Both the position numbers and the translations under genes were made by a program. The notes under the pieces were generated by a model. The model saw nothing but the letters and a program-made list of their open reading frames with translations, was not told the DNA's origin and ran no database searches. Positions 40,236 to 49,197 of a stretch of 64,000 nt of DNA are shown here, piece after piece. This DNA comes from Xanthomonas hortorum. GTDB lineage: Bacteria; Pseudomonadota; Gammaproteobacteria; Xanthomonadales; Xanthomonadaceae. Positions within the stretch are counted from its first letter, which is position 1; the number at the start of each line of letters is the position of its first letter. Where the stretch lies: positions 124,001-188,000 of the forward strand of contig NZ_CP101417.1 in assembly GCF_024339125.1 (NCBI RefSeq), given 5' to 3'.

Positions 40236-41561
40236 ATGACCCAGCCGTCCTTGAGCCACCTGTATTCCGACCACCTGCGCACGCTGACCGCACGCGCCGA
40301 TCAGGCGCTGCAACGCGGCGGCTTCGATCACCTGGTCGTGCCCAGCGGCAGCCTGCATTACCAGGTGTTCGACGACCGCGATTACCCATACGCGGTCAAC
40401 CCGCAATTCAAGGCCTGGGTGCCGCTGACGCGGGTGCCCAACAGCTGGCTGATCTACACCCCGGGCAGGCGCCCGACAGTGATCTTCTACCAGCCGTTCG
40501 ACTACTGGCATGTGGTGCCCGACGCCCCCAGCGGCTGGTGGGTGGAGCACTGCGACATCCACATCATCCGTACCCCGGACGAAGCATTGACGCTGCTGTC
40601 CAAACAGCCCGAGCGCTGCGCGATTCTCGGCGAAGCGCAGAGTGCGCTCGGCGCCTATGTGCCCAACAATCCGCAGCCGGTGATCGATTACCTGGACTAC
40701 CAGCGCGCCTTCAAGACCCCGTACGAACTCGCACTGCTACGCATTGCCCAGCAGCTGGCAGTGCGCGGCCATCGCGCCGCCGAAGCGGCATTCCGTGCAG
40801 GCCAGAGCGAGTTCGGCATCCACATGGCGTATTGCGCAGCCGTGGGCCAGGACGCCAACGAACTGCCGTACGGCAACATCATCGCGCTCAACGAACACGG
40901 CGCAGTGCTGCACTACACCGAACTCGGCCAGCAGCCGCCGCAACCGCTACGCAGCTTTTTGATCGATGCCGGCGCTTCGGCCTACGGCTACGCCAGCGAC
41001 ATCACCCGCACCTATGCCGCCGACCCGGGCAGCGAATTCCAGGCATTCATCGATGCAGTCGACGCCGCACAGATCCGCATGGGCCAGAACGTGCGCGTGG
41101 GCGTGGATTACAAGCAGCTGCATGTGGAGGCGCATCTGGCGTTGATGGGCATCCTCAAGGACTTCGGCATTCTCGCCGTGTCGCCGGAGGCCGCGCTCGC
41201 CACCGGTGTCAGCGCCGCGTTCTTCCCGCACGGGCTGGGCCATCTGATCGGCTTGCAGGTGCACGATGTCGCCGGCTTCGCAGCCAGCGACCGCGGCGGC
41301 CGCATCGAGCGCCCAGCCGGTCACCCGTACCTACGCCTGACTCGCGTGCTCGAACCGGGCATGGTGGTCACCATCGAGCCGGGCGTGTACTTCATCGACA
41401 TGCTGCTGGACGAAGTGAAGAAGAACGGCCACGCCGCCAGCATCGACTGGCAACGCGTCGACCACTTCAAACTCTACGGCGGCATCCGCATCGAAGACGA
41501 AGTGGTGTGCACTGATGGCGCTCCCGAAAATCTCACCCGGCCGGTGTTTGCCGCACCATAA
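40236..41561 (+). CDS. pepQ: Xaa-Pro dipeptidase (prolidase)
   Basis: 441 aa M24 metallopeptidase hydrolysing Xaa-Pro dipeptides in the cytosol. ATG 40236 (MTQPSLSHLYSDHLRTL). Metal ligands: IDAGASAYGYASDITRTY (two Asp), GLGHLIGLQVHD (His), TIEPGVYF (Glu) and GIRIEDEV (Glu). Length equals E. coli PepQ. A second M24 peptidase gene (pepP) lies 0.9 kb further on. Confidence 0.95.
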   Translation: MTQPSLSHLYSDHLRTLTARADQALQRGGFDHLVVPSGSLHYQVFDDRDYPYAVNPQFKAWVPLTRVPNSWLIYTPGRRPTVIFYQPFDYWHVVPDAPSGWWVEHCDIHIIRTPDEALTLLSKQPERCAILGEAQSALGAYVPNNPQPVIDYLDYQRAFKTPYELALLRIAQQLAVRGHRAAEAAFRAGQSEFGIHMAYCAAVGQDANELPYGNIIALNEHGAVLHYTELGQQPPQPLRSFLIDAGASAYGYASDITRTYAADPGSEFQAFIDAVDAAQIRMGQNVRVGVDYKQLHVEAHLALMGILKDFGILAVSPEAALATGVSAAFFPHGLGHLIGLQVHDVAGFAASDRGGRIERPAGHPYLRLTRVLEPGMVVTIEPGVYFIDMLLDEVKKNGHAASIDWQRVDHFKLYGGIRIEDEVVCTDGAPENLTRPVFAAP

Positions 41562-41589
41562 ATTATTCTGCACAGCACGGAGCATCGCC

Positions 41590-41988
41590 ATGAACGATCC
41601 ACGTAAACCCTCGCACCCGGACCATCCGATGTATCAGCAGATCGAACGCGGTGTGCACGCGATCGATGCCGTACATGGGCGCGAGCCCGACCAGACCAGC
41701 GCGCGGCTGACTGCCGCGTTGCTGCCGCTGGCCAAGGAAGGCGGCTTGTCGCGCGTGGATCACGTACTGATGAGCGAGGCCAACAACAAAGGTGTGCATG
41801 GCGGCGAGAATGTGTTCGTGGTGCAAGGCGATCCTGCCAACCCGGCGCATCTGCGCGCGCATATGAAGACCGAACAGGCATTGAGCACGCCGGAAGAGCA
41901 GTCGTTCGCGCGCACACAGCAGCTTGCATCGCCAGCTGAGCAGGTTCAGCCACCCGAACCCACTCAGACACCGCGGTTGGGGCAGTAA
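41590..41988 (+). CDS. Stand-alone XVIPCD domain protein
   Basis: 132 aa from ATG 41590. Nearly the whole protein is the Xanthomonas VirD4-interacting-protein conserved domain that normally sits at the C-terminus of antibacterial effectors (X-Tfes) secreted by the Xanthomonas type IV system. Diagnostic blocks: DHPMYQQIERGVHAID, GREPDQTSARLTAALLPLAK, GLSRVDHVLMSE, ENVFVVQGDPANPAHLRAHM and the final EQSFARTQQL with a Gln/Pro-rich tail. No toxin domain precedes it. No signal peptide. 28 bp after pepQ and next to a repeat element. Confidence 0.88.
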   Translation: MNDPRKPSHPDHPMYQQIERGVHAIDAVHGREPDQTSARLTAALLPLAKEGGLSRVDHVLMSEANNKGVHGGENVFVVQGDPANPAHLRAHMKTEQALSTPEEQSFARTQQLASPAEQVQPPEPTQTPRLGQ

Positions 41989-42494
41989 GATCGGCTAATA
42001 AAACGACTGAGCGGATGCCTAACAGTGAGCGCAGGGTTTTGTCAGCCGCATCTTGGTGATTGCCGTCAGAAGCCCAGGTCAACCGCTGAGTCGGTCGAGG
42101 GCGCGGTGCCCTCGCCACTCGCGGGACACGCCGCAAGTACCTCCATGTAGGCTCGGTGGCGGCATCCATGCCGCCACACGGTCCCGCAATCGGCGAGGAC
42201 ACCGCACCAGAAGTCAGTCGGTTGCTTTGTTGAAAACCATGCACACCGACCATCTCCACTGGTCATTGCCCGCCCACCGTCGCGGGACCTTATGCGGCAT
42301 GGATGCCGCAGAAGAGCTTACAGGGACGTACTTGCAGCGTGTCCCGCGATGGTGGGCGGGCAAGGGCCCTGCAGTCAGGCCGCAGATCAGCCGCACCGCA
42401 GTAGGCCAGCATGAAGTCGTTCTGTTAGCTGTTCTAAGTAAGGCGATAAACCCGATTCGACGCGTCGTCGATGAGACACGCGTTGGACGCAACA
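41989..42494. repeat. Convergent gap with paired-hairpin repeat copy B
   Basis: About 505 bp between the XVIPCD gene (+) and pepP (-). Hairpin 1 spans 42103-42205 (gcggtgccctcgcc / ggcgaggacaccgc) and hairpin 2 spans 42266-42363 (ttgcccgcccaccg / tggtgggcgggcaa with inner gcgggac/gtcccgc). Internal copies of gcggcat/atgccgc sit at both hairpin tips. Outside the element nothing recognisable is present. Confidence 0.85.
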
Positions 42495-43826
42495 TTACGC
42501 AACGCTGCCGGCCATCTCCGCTTCGATCTCGTCGGCACTGCGCGCCAGCGCATCGGTCAACACGCGATGGCCTTCGGCGGTGATCAGCACGTTGTCTTCG
42601 GTGCGGATGCCGATGCCGCGCCACCTGGCCTCCACCGTGGTGTCGTCGGCGGAAATATAGAGCCCCGGTTCGATGGTGAATACCATGCCCGGCTCGAGCA
42701 GGCGCGAGTCGCCCGCCAGCCGGTAGTCGCCTACATCGTGCACATCCAGGCCCAGCCAGTGGCCGGTCTTGTGCCGATAAAAGCGCTTGTAATGACCATC
42801 GGCGATGTTGCGTTCCAGCGTGCCCTTGAGCAACCCCAGGCGCAGCAATCCTTCGGTCAAGGTTTCCACTGCGGCCAGATGCCCGGCTTCGTACGCTACG
42901 CCAGGGCGCGCCTGCGCGAGTGCGGCAGCCTGCGCCGCGCCGACCAGATCATGCAGCGCGCGCTGTGCCGGCGTGAAGCGGCCATTGACCGGAAAGGTGC
43001 GGGTGATATCGGCTGCATAGCCGCGATATTCGGCGCCAGCATCGATCAGCACCAGCTCGCCATCGCGGCTGCGCGCATTGTTGGCGCGGTAGTGCAGCAC
43101 ACAGGCATTGCTGCCGGTACCGACGATACTGCCGTACGCCGGCCACGCATCGGCGGCGCGAAATTCGCGCTCGACCTCGGCCTGAAATTCGTACTCATGC
43201 ACGCCCGGCCGTGCCAATCGCATCGCGGCGCGATGCGCACGTACGCTGATGTCGGCGGCCTGCTGCATCAACGCGATTTCATCGCGCGATTTGAACAACC
43301 GCTGCTCGTGCAGCAGATGCCCCAATTCCAGGAATTCGTGCGGCGGCTGCGCGCCGTGGCGCACCTGCTCGCGCACGCGCTTGAGCCAGCCGATCAACTT
43401 GAGATCGAAATCGACATCGCGCCCGAAGTGGTAGTAGACGCGGCTACGGCCCTCCAGCAACCCCGGCAGGATCTCGTCGACATCGTCGATGGGATACGCA
43501 TCGTCCATGCCGTAATGCGCCACCGCGCCCTCCTGACCTTCGCGCGGGCCATCCCAGGCTTCGCGCTCGGCATTGCGCTCGCGGCAGAACAGGATCGCCT
43601 CGCCATGCTTGCGCCCGGGCACCAGCACCAGCACCGCTTCAGGCTCCGGAAAGCCGCTCAGATACCAGAAATCCGAGTCCTGCCGGTACGGGTAATGGGT
43701 GTCGTGGCTGCGCACCCGCTCGGGTGCGGCCGGCAGGATCAGAATCGCCTGCTCGCCGGCCATCTGCATCAACTGCTTGCGCCGGCGAGCGTATTCGGCC
43801 GCGCCGATCCCGGTGAGCTTTTTCAT
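42495..43826 (-). CDS. pepP: Xaa-Pro aminopeptidase P
   Basis: 443 aa M24B peptidase removing an N-terminal residue before proline. N-terminal creatinase-like domain (YARRRKQLMQMAGEQAILILP) and a pita-bread domain with metal ligands in LVLIDAGAEYRGYAADITRTF, RHKTGHWLGLDVHDVG, TIEPGLYI and GIRTEDNV. Follows ygfB by 13 bp on the same strand, as in E. coli. The ubiH gene that follows pepP in E. coli is not found here; repeat DNA follows instead. Confidence 0.95.
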   Translation of the reverse strand: MKKLTGIGAAEYARRRKQLMQMAGEQAILILPAAPERVRSHDTHYPYRQDSDFWYLSGFPEPEAVLVLVPGRKHGEAILFCRERNAEREAWDGPREGQEGAVAHYGMDDAYPIDDVDEILPGLLEGRSRVYYHFGRDVDFDLKLIGWLKRVREQVRHGAQPPHEFLELGHLLHEQRLFKSRDEIALMQQAADISVRAHRAAMRLARPGVHEYEFQAEVEREFRAADAWPAYGSIVGTGSNACVLHYRANNARSRDGELVLIDAGAEYRGYAADITRTFPVNGRFTPAQRALHDLVGAAQAAALAQARPGVAYEAGHLAAVETLTEGLLRLGLLKGTLERNIADGHYKRFYRHKTGHWLGLDVHDVGDYRLAGDSRLLEPGMVFTIEPGLYISADDTTVEARWRGIGIRTEDNVLITAEGHRVLTDALARSADEIEAEMAGSVA

Positions 43827-43839
43827 GTCGGTCGTGCGG

Positions 43840-44418
43840 TCAGTTCAAACGTTGGCGGAAACGCGGCCCCATCACGCAGTCGCCATGCAGCAACAGCACC
43901 GCCACGCGCACGAACTCCTCGATCTCCGCCAGCGCGGTGTCGTCTTCGTCGGCGGCATCGAAATCGTCGCTGGAGGCCTGCGCCAGCCGCGCCAGGTCCT
44001 GCAGGGCTTCTTCACCCTCTTCGGTCAGTGCCGGGCGCTGCTTTGCAGCCAGGCCGAACCCGCCCAGGAAGGCACGACACCAGTCGAACAAGGCATCGGT
44101 ACGCGCCGCCAGCGGTGCGCCGTCGTCGATCAACAGGAGCTCGAAGGCGAAATCGCGGTCTTCCAGCTGCGCCACCGTGGCCTGCCGCATCTGGTCCAGT
44201 GCGCCGCCCTGCTTGGGCGGCACCTGCGCCACGTCGGCCAGCACGTGCCCCAGCCAGTCGCTGCTGTCGGCGCCACCACCGGAGAGCCACCCGCACAGCC
44301 CACCGTGCAACTCCGCCGCAGAGGACGCCAGCGCCAACTGGCGACTCTCGTTTTGCACAGCGGTTACGTCAGGCAAATCCATCAGGTCATCCAGGCTAAG
44401 AACAGAAGGGTCCGGCAC
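43840..44418 (-). CDS. ygfB: UPF0149 (YgfB/YecA) family protein
   Basis: 192-aa acidic helical protein. [17 protein letters not shown] at the N-terminus and [13 protein letters not shown] are family hallmarks, with [14 protein letters not shown] near the end. GTG start at 44418. YgfB in Pseudomonas has been linked to control of gene expression; the role here is unknown. Divergent from the ZapB-like/zapA pair across about 200 bp (44419-44619). Confidence 0.9.
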   Translation of the reverse strand: MPDPSVLSLDDLMDLPDVTAVQNESRQLALASSAAELHGGLCGWLSGGGADSSDWLGHVLADVAQVPPKQGGALDQMRQATVAQLEDRDFAFELLLIDDGAPLAARTDALFDWCRAFLGGFGLAAKQRPALTEEGEEALQDLARLAQASSDDFDAADEDDTALAEIEEFVRVAVLLLHGDCVMGPRFRQRLN

Positions 44419-44619
44419 ACCGGCCGGCGATCAGACTTCCCAGTGTATCAAGGCACCCCGCCCCGGCTGCTACTGCCGCGTTCCATGCAGCGTTCCACGC
44501 GCACGACGCCGGCTTAGCTCAGGTCAGCGACAGCCCTTGTCTGGATTGGCCTGACGGCGGGTGAGCGGGCCGTGATCGCGCGCTTGACCGCCGCGCGCAC
44601 GCGCCCCTATCGTGAGCGC

Positions 44620-44841
44620 ATGGACAACGCTGCCGCCCTCGCCCAACTCCGCGCACTTACCGCCCGCGTGGAGGCGTTGGTCGAGCGCACCCAACGGTTG
44701 ACCGACGAGAACCGCAGCCTGCGTCATCAGCAGGAGCAGTTGATCGGCGAGCGTGCGCAGTTGTTGACCAAGAACGAACAGGCGCGCTCGCGCGTGGAAG
44801 CGATGATCGTGCGCTTGAAGTCACTGGAGCAACACACGTGA
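44620..44841 (+). CDS. Small coiled-coil protein, TIGR02449 type
   Basis: 73 aa from ATG 44620 (MDNAAALAQLRALT). Almost entirely coiled coil with heptad-like spacing (LTARVEALVERTQRLTDENRSL, SRVEAMIVRLKSLEQ). Such proteins commonly precede zapA in gammaproteobacteria and resemble ZapB, suggesting a part in division-ring assembly. Overlaps zapA by 4 bp. Confidence 0.85.
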   Translation: MDNAAALAQLRALTARVEALVERTQRLTDENRSLRHQQEQLIGERAQLLTKNEQARSRVEAMIVRLKSLEQHT

Positions 44842-45137
44842 GCAACAACGAGCCGGTCAGCGTGCGTATTCTGGATCGTGAATACACGGTTGGCGTCACC
44901 GCAGACGAACGCGAGAGTCTCACTGCCGCGGCACGCCTGCTGGATCTGCGCATGCGCGAGATCCGCGGCAGCAATCGCATGGCGGCGGTGGATCGCGTTG
45001 CAGTTCTGGCTGCGCTCAATCTGGCGCACGAATTGCAGCAACTGCGCGAACAGCAAGCGCTCTACGAGCGTGAGTTGGCGAACACGCTGGACAACTTGAA
45101 TCGTCGTCTCGACAGCGTGGCCGACACACCGCGTTGA
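44838..45137 (+). CDS. zapA: Cell division protein ZapA
   Basis: 99 aa. The ZapA domain begins VSVRILDREYTVGVTADERESLTAAARLLD and continues into a C-terminal coiled coil (ALNLAHELQQLREQQALYERELANTL). It bundles FtsZ filaments. Upstream of the 6S RNA gene, an order kept widely in proteobacteria. Confidence 0.95.
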   Translation: MSNNEPVSVRILDREYTVGVTADERESLTAAARLLDLRMREIRGSNRMAAVDRVAVLAALNLAHELQQLREQQALYERELANTLDNLNRRLDSVADTPR

Positions 45138-45219
45138 GTGCAATTCGCACTGTCGTCGCAAATATGAATTTTCAATCGTGCCGACCGACGAATGGGCTAG
45201 CCAACGCGCAGCAGAGGTC

Positions 45220-45225
45220 TATACT
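45220..45225 (+). promoter_or_regulatory. -10 element of the 6S RNA promoter
   Basis: tatact lies six bases before the proposed 5' end of 6S RNA. A matching -35 box is not clear. Confidence 0.5.
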
Positions 45226-45231
45226 TCACCT

Positions 45232-45417
45232 GCGTTCTCTGCTGTAAACGACAGCGTGCAAAACATTCGCCTTGTCCCTTAATTACGACCACGGGGGCGC
45301 GACGAAGCCGGGAGTGCAAGTCCGCCTTGTAGCGGGAAGCCCGATGGCCTCACAACGTCCCCACTTGAACCCCGGGTTCAAGGTCGTTTCGCCCGCATCG
45401 TTCATGGCGGAGAATGC
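45232..45417 (+). ncRNA. ssrS: 6S RNA
   Basis: About 186 nt between zapA and fau, the standard genomic place of 6S RNA. The ends pair over 11 bp (gcgttctctgc 45232-45242 with gcggagaatgc 45407-45417, allowing G-U), forming the closing stem. The interior holds the typical ccttgaacc-like hairpin region (cttgaaccccgggttcaagg) before the 3' arm. 6S RNA mimics an open promoter and sequesters sigma-70 RNA polymerase in stationary phase. Exact ends are estimates. Confidence 0.88.
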
Positions 45418-45423
45418 AAATCT

Positions 45424-45454
45424 GAAACGGCGCCTTCGGGCGTCGTTTCTTTTT
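45424..45454 (+). terminator. Terminator after 6S RNA
   Basis: gaaacggcgcc-ttcg-ggcgtcgtttc (45424-45449) forms an 11-bp stem with one G-U pair and a UUCG tetraloop, followed by ttttt. Strong intrinsic terminator, upstream of fau. Confidence 0.9.
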
Positions 45455-45498
45455 GTGTGTCTGAAACAATGCATCATCCCTTCCGCCATGAGACACCC

Positions 45499-46089
45499 AT
45501 GACCGACGACCGAGATGCATTGCGCCAGCAGTTGCGTGCGCAGCGCCGCAGCCTGCCGGCGACGCAGCGATTGGCGGCCGCCGATGCGCTGGCCGAACGC
45601 TTGCTGGCGCTACCGTTCGCGCCGCAGACCGGTGCGGTGGCCGGGTACTGGGCGATGGATGGCGAAATCGCATTGCACCGCTGGCAACTGAGCCTGCCGG
45701 CCGGCGTGCGCTATTGCCTGCCGGTGCTGGACGGCCGCGTGCTGCGCTTCGCGCCGTGGCGGCCAGGCCAGGGCCTGGTCAGCAACCGCTACGGCATCCC
45801 CGAGCCGGACGTGGAGCGCGCCGAGCTGCTTGCACCCGAAGAGATGGCATTGGTGATCACGCCGCTGACCGGCTTCGATGCGCAGTGCCGGCGGCTAGGC
45901 ATGGGAGGCGGCTGGTATGATCGCAGCTTCGCGTTTCGGCATCGCCAGGCGCCGCCGCCCTGGCTGGTCGGCGTCGGCTTCGCTGCGCAACAGGTTCCCG
46001 CCTTGCCCGCAGAATCGTGGGACGTGGCGGTGGATGCCGTCTGCACCGAACGCGCCATCTTCCTGAAAGACGACACCGTGTCCGTATGA
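45499..46089 (+). CDS. fau: 5-formyltetrahydrofolate cyclo-ligase
   Basis: 196 aa from ATG 45499 (MTDDRDALRQQLRAQRRSL). It recycles 5-formyl-THF to 5,10-methenyl-THF with ATP. FDAQCRRLGMGGGWYDRSFAF is the phosphate-binding signature, and GIPEP matches the family. The zapA-6S-fau order is conserved. The stop overlaps the next ATG. Confidence 0.94.
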   Translation: MTDDRDALRQQLRAQRRSLPATQRLAAADALAERLLALPFAPQTGAVAGYWAMDGEIALHRWQLSLPAGVRYCLPVLDGRVLRFAPWRPGQGLVSNRYGIPEPDVERAELLAPEEMALVITPLTGFDAQCRRLGMGGGWYDRSFAFRHRQAPPPWLVGVGFAAQQVPALPAESWDVAVDAVCTERAIFLKDDTVSV

Positions 46090-46556
46090 CTGCCCGCAAG
46101 CGCTATTGGTTGATGAAGTCCGAGCCGGACACGTTTTCCATCGATGATCTGGAGCGCGTCGGCACCGAGCCGTGGAACGGCGTGCGCAATTACCAGGCGC
46201 GTAATTTCATGCGCGACGGCATGCATGTGGGCGATGGGGTGTTTTTCTACCACTCCAACTGCAAGGTGCCGGGCATTGTCGGCATCGCCAAGGTCGCCAG
46301 CGCGGCGTACCCGGACGACACCCAGTTCGACCCCAAATCCGATTACCACGACCCCAAGGCCAGCCGCGAAGATCCGCGCTGGATGCTGGTGGACGTGGCC
46401 TTCGAGCGCAAACTCAAGCGCACGATTGCGCTGGACGAAATCAAGCAGCAGGCCGGTGCGCTGGGCGAAGGCTTCCCGCTGATCGCCCGCGGTAACCGCC
46501 TGTCGATCCTGCCGGTGACCGCCGCGCAGTGGAAATTGTTGCTGGCGATGGAGTAG
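46086..46556 (+). CDS. EVE domain protein
   Basis: 156 aa. [18 protein letters not shown] and [30 protein letters not shown] are the EVE-domain signature, a PUA-like fold that binds modified bases. Human THYN1 is a homologue. Overlaps fau by 4 bp. It has been discussed as a reader of modified DNA or RNA; no restriction genes are nearby. Confidence 0.93.
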   Translation: MTARKRYWLMKSEPDTFSIDDLERVGTEPWNGVRNYQARNFMRDGMHVGDGVFFYHSNCKVPGIVGIAKVASAAYPDDTQFDPKSDYHDPKASREDPRWMLVDVAFERKLKRTIALDEIKQQAGALGEGFPLIARGNRLSILPVTAAQWKLLLAME

Positions 46557-46657
46557 CCGGGAGTAGAGATTCGGGATTTGAGATTTGCAAATCCCGGCTC
46601 AGCCCAGCCGCTCTCGCGATTCCCCAATCCCGATTCCCCAATCCCGAGCTCTCACCC
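46557..46657. repeat. Inverted GGGATT tracts between EVE gene and rpiA
   Basis: agagattcgggatttgagatttgcaaatcccg is followed by gattccccaatcccgattcc and ccaatcccgag. The halves can pair, and gggatttgagatttgcaaatccc is itself a hairpin. It lies directly before the rpiA start, so it may affect its leader. Confidence 0.55.
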
Positions 46658-47305
46658 ATGTCCGAAGCAAAACGCCTGGCTGCCGAAAAAGCGATCGATT
46701 ACGTGGAAGACGGCATGATCGTCGGCGTGGGCACCGGCTCGACGGTGGCCTACTTCATCGACGCACTGGGCCGCATCGGCCATCGCATCAAGGGGGCAGT
46801 GTCCAGCTCCGAGCAGAGCAGCGCGCAGCTCAAGCGCCACGGTATCGAGGTGCTGGATCTCAATCACACCGGCAACCTGTCGCTGTATGTGGACGGCGCC
46901 GACGAGTGCGACCCGAACCGCTGCCTGATCAAGGGCGGCGGCGCGGCGTTGACGCGCGAGAAGATCATCGCCGAGGCCAGCGAGCGCTTCATCTGCATCA
47001 TCGACCCGAGCAAGCAGGTGCCGGTGCTGGGCACTTTCCCACTGCCGGTGGAAGTGATTCCGATGGCGCGCAGTTTGGTGGCCCGTCAGATCCTGGCGCT
47101 CACCGGTGGCCAGCCGGTGTGGCGCGATAACGTAATCACCGACAACGGCAATGTGGTGCTGGACGTGCACAACCTGCAGATCACCGACCCGGTGGCGCTG
47201 GAGCGCAGTTTGAACCAGATTCCTGGCGTGGTCTGCGTGGGCCTGTTCGCGCGTCGCCCGGCCGATGTGGTGATCGTCGGTGGCGAACCGCCGCGCGTGA
47301 TCTAA
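46658..47305 (+). CDS. rpiA: Ribose-5-phosphate isomerase A
   Basis: 215 aa from ATG 46658 ([16 protein letters not shown]). It interconverts ribose-5-P and ribulose-5-[37 protein letters not shown] and [12 protein letters not shown] are the family motifs. Feeds transketolase. A GC-only hairpin (gcgcgcg-ttcg-cgcgcgc, 47316-47333) follows the stop. Confidence 0.96.
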   Translation: MSEAKRLAAEKAIDYVEDGMIVGVGTGSTVAYFIDALGRIGHRIKGAVSSSEQSSAQLKRHGIEVLDLNHTGNLSLYVDGADECDPNRCLIKGGGAALTREKIIAEASERFICIIDPSKQVPVLGTFPLPVEVIPMARSLVARQILALTGGQPVWRDNVITDNGNVVLDVHNLQITDPVALERSLNQIPGVVCVGLFARRPADVVIVGGEPPRVI

Positions 47306-47465
47306 GCGGTGACAAGCGCGCGTTCGCGCGCGCATTTCCGGCCTGCGGCGCGAAGCCACTGCGGGCCGGCCACCTATTGCACGCAATGACCGGCCCCACC
47401 ACGCCGGCTTGACGCACGCGGCCGCTTGGCAGATGGTGCGCCATTCCCGTCCGTTGGTACGCCGC

Positions 47466-47915
47466 ATGCGCCATGTTCGCTTTCTCGCCCTCGCCTGTCT
47501 GATCCTGCTCAGCGGCTGCGCCAGCGCCGGCAGCACGTGGGTGGAACTGGCCGGCACGCGCTACCAGGTGGAACTGGCGCAGAACGACGCCGATCGCGCA
47601 AAGGGCCTGATGTTCCGCGATGCCATGGCCGACGATCACGGCATGCTGTTCATTCACGACCGTCAGGAACCGCTGGTGTACTGGATGAAGAACACCAAGA
47701 TCGCGCTGGATATCCTGTATTTCGACAACCAGCGCCGGCTGGTATCGCAGCAGCGCGACGTGCCGCCCTGCTCGGCCGGCGATGCCTGCCCGCCCTACCC
47801 CAGCAAGCAGCCCGCCCGTTACGTGCTGGAGCTCAATGCCGGCCAGGCCGCCAAGCTCAATCTGCAGGACGGCGCCACGCTGAACGTCAGCCCGGACATC
47901 CCGAAGCTCAAGTAA
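47466..47915 (+). CDS. DUF192 lipoprotein
   Basis: 149 aa from ATG 47466. The signal peptide ends in a lipobox (LLSGC, Cys about 17), so it is membrane-anchored. The DUF192 domain follows: VELAQNDADRAKGLMFRDAM, HGMLFIHDRQEPLVYWMKNT and LDILYFD. Function is unknown; homologues are small secreted beta proteins. Confidence 0.9.
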   Translation: MRHVRFLALACLILLSGCASAGSTWVELAGTRYQVELAQNDADRAKGLMFRDAMADDHGMLFIHDRQEPLVYWMKNTKIALDILYFDNQRRLVSQQRDVPPCSAGDACPPYPSKQPARYVLELNAGQAAKLNLQDGATLNVSPDIPKLK

Positions 47916-47955
47916 ATCTCACCCCACAGGCCATTCCTGTCAGGAAGCACCGGAC

Positions 47956-48837
47956 TTGAACCACGCGCCGCTTGCCGACACTCTTGGCAGCATGGTCGAC
48001 ATGCTCCCACTTCCCCATTGGACCGCGCTCGCCAGCCTGGACGACGACGCAGTGCCGTTGATGTCCACCGCGCTGCTGATCGCGCGCGACGAGTATCCGC
48101 AGCTGGATGCCGAGCTGTACGACACGCTGGTGCAAAGCCACGTCGAGCACCTGCGCCGCGAGGTAGAGGCGATCGATCTGTGGCCGCTGAAGATGGCCGC
48201 CGTGAATCGCTATCTGTTCGACGAGCTGGGGTACTCGGGCAATCACGACGAGTATTACGACCCGCGCAACAGCTACCTCAATCAGGTCTTCGAGCGCCGC
48301 CTGGGCAACCCGATCTCGCTGGCGATGGTGCAGATCGAAGTCGCGCGCCGGCTGGGCATTCCGCTGGCGGGGGTGTCGTTTCCCGGGCATTTCTTGGTGC
48401 GTTTGCCGGTGGACGACGGTGTGCTGGTCATGGACCCGTTCAACGGCGGTCGCCCGCTGGGTGTGGACGAGTTGCGCGAGCGTGCGCGTCCGCATCTGGG
48501 TGGCGAGGTTCCCGACGACCGCGCCCTGGCGCAGATTCTCGACCCGGCGCCGCACCGCGCGATCCTGATCCGCATCCTGCGCAATCTGCACGGTGTGTAC
48601 GCCGATGCCGAGCACTGGGACCGTGCCGCCCGTAGCGCAGATCGCATATTGAAGTTGGTGCCGGATCAGCCAGAAGCGCTGCGCGACCGCGGCATGGCCT
48701 ATCTGCATCTGGGCCACCGCAACGGCGCCCGCCACGATCTGTCGCGCTATCTGGTGCTCAATCCCGGTGCGCAGGATGCGGGCAATCTGCATGAGCATCT
48801 GGTCGAGCTGAACGGTCAGCGCGCGCACGCGCACTGA
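47956..48837 (+). CDS. SirB1 family transglutaminase-like/TPR protein
   Basis: 293 aa. The transglutaminase-like core has NSYLNQVFERRLGNPISLAM and LGIPLAGVSFPGHFLVR, as in SirB1. A TPR-like helical C-terminus follows (HWDRAARSADRILKLVPDQPEALRDRGMAYLHLGH). The likely start is TTG 47956 with AGGA upstream; ATG 47992 is an alternative. Its catalytic Cys is not apparent in this family, so activity is doubtful. Confidence 0.85.
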   Translation: MNHAPLADTLGSMVDMLPLPHWTALASLDDDAVPLMSTALLIARDEYPQLDAELYDTLVQSHVEHLRREVEAIDLWPLKMAAVNRYLFDELGYSGNHDEYYDPRNSYLNQVFERRLGNPISLAMVQIEVARRLGIPLAGVSFPGHFLVRLPVDDGVLVMDPFNGGRPLGVDELRERARPHLGGEVPDDRALAQILDPAPHRAILIRILRNLHGVYADAEHWDRAARSADRILKLVPDQPEALRDRGMAYLHLGHRNGARHDLSRYLVLNPGAQDAGNLHEHLVELNGQRAHAH

Positions 48838-48934
48838 AATCACTGCCAACTGCGCGTTCGTCGGCGTCGCGCGAGCGGGCGCAGGCGAGGTTCTGGCGCG
48901 AAAAACGCAGTCACTCAACTGCGCTGCAAGCGCC

Positions 48935-49126
48935 TCAGCCGATCTCGATCATCTCGAAGTCGTCCTTGGTCACGCCGCAATCGGGGCAGGTCCAGGTCTC
49001 CGGGACGTCTTGCCAGCTGGTGCCCGGGGCAATGCCTTCTTCGGGGATGCCGTCAGCCTCGTGGTAGAGAAACCCGCAGACGACGCACATCCAGGTGCGG
49101 TAGGTGGTCGTGGATGTCTCGCTCAT
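48935..49126 (-). CDS. Rubredoxin
   Basis: 63 aa from ATG 49126 ([18 protein letters not shown]). Two CxxC motifs (CVVC and CPDC) bind one iron. Acts as a small cytosolic electron carrier. Divergent from thiE by 71 bp. Confidence 0.95.
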   Translation of the reverse strand: MSETSTTTYRTWMCVVCGFLYHEADGIPEEGIAPGTSWQDVPETWTCPDCGVTKDDFEMIEIG

Positions 49127-49197
49127 CGGATAATCGCGGTCACGCAACGGTGGGACTGCATTGTCCCATCCCACCCACCGCTTCCGGAAGCGCTGCC

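Noticed and set aside
49127..49197. TPP riboswitch before thiE
   Set aside because: The leader is only 71 bp and lacks the conserved TPP-box motifs.
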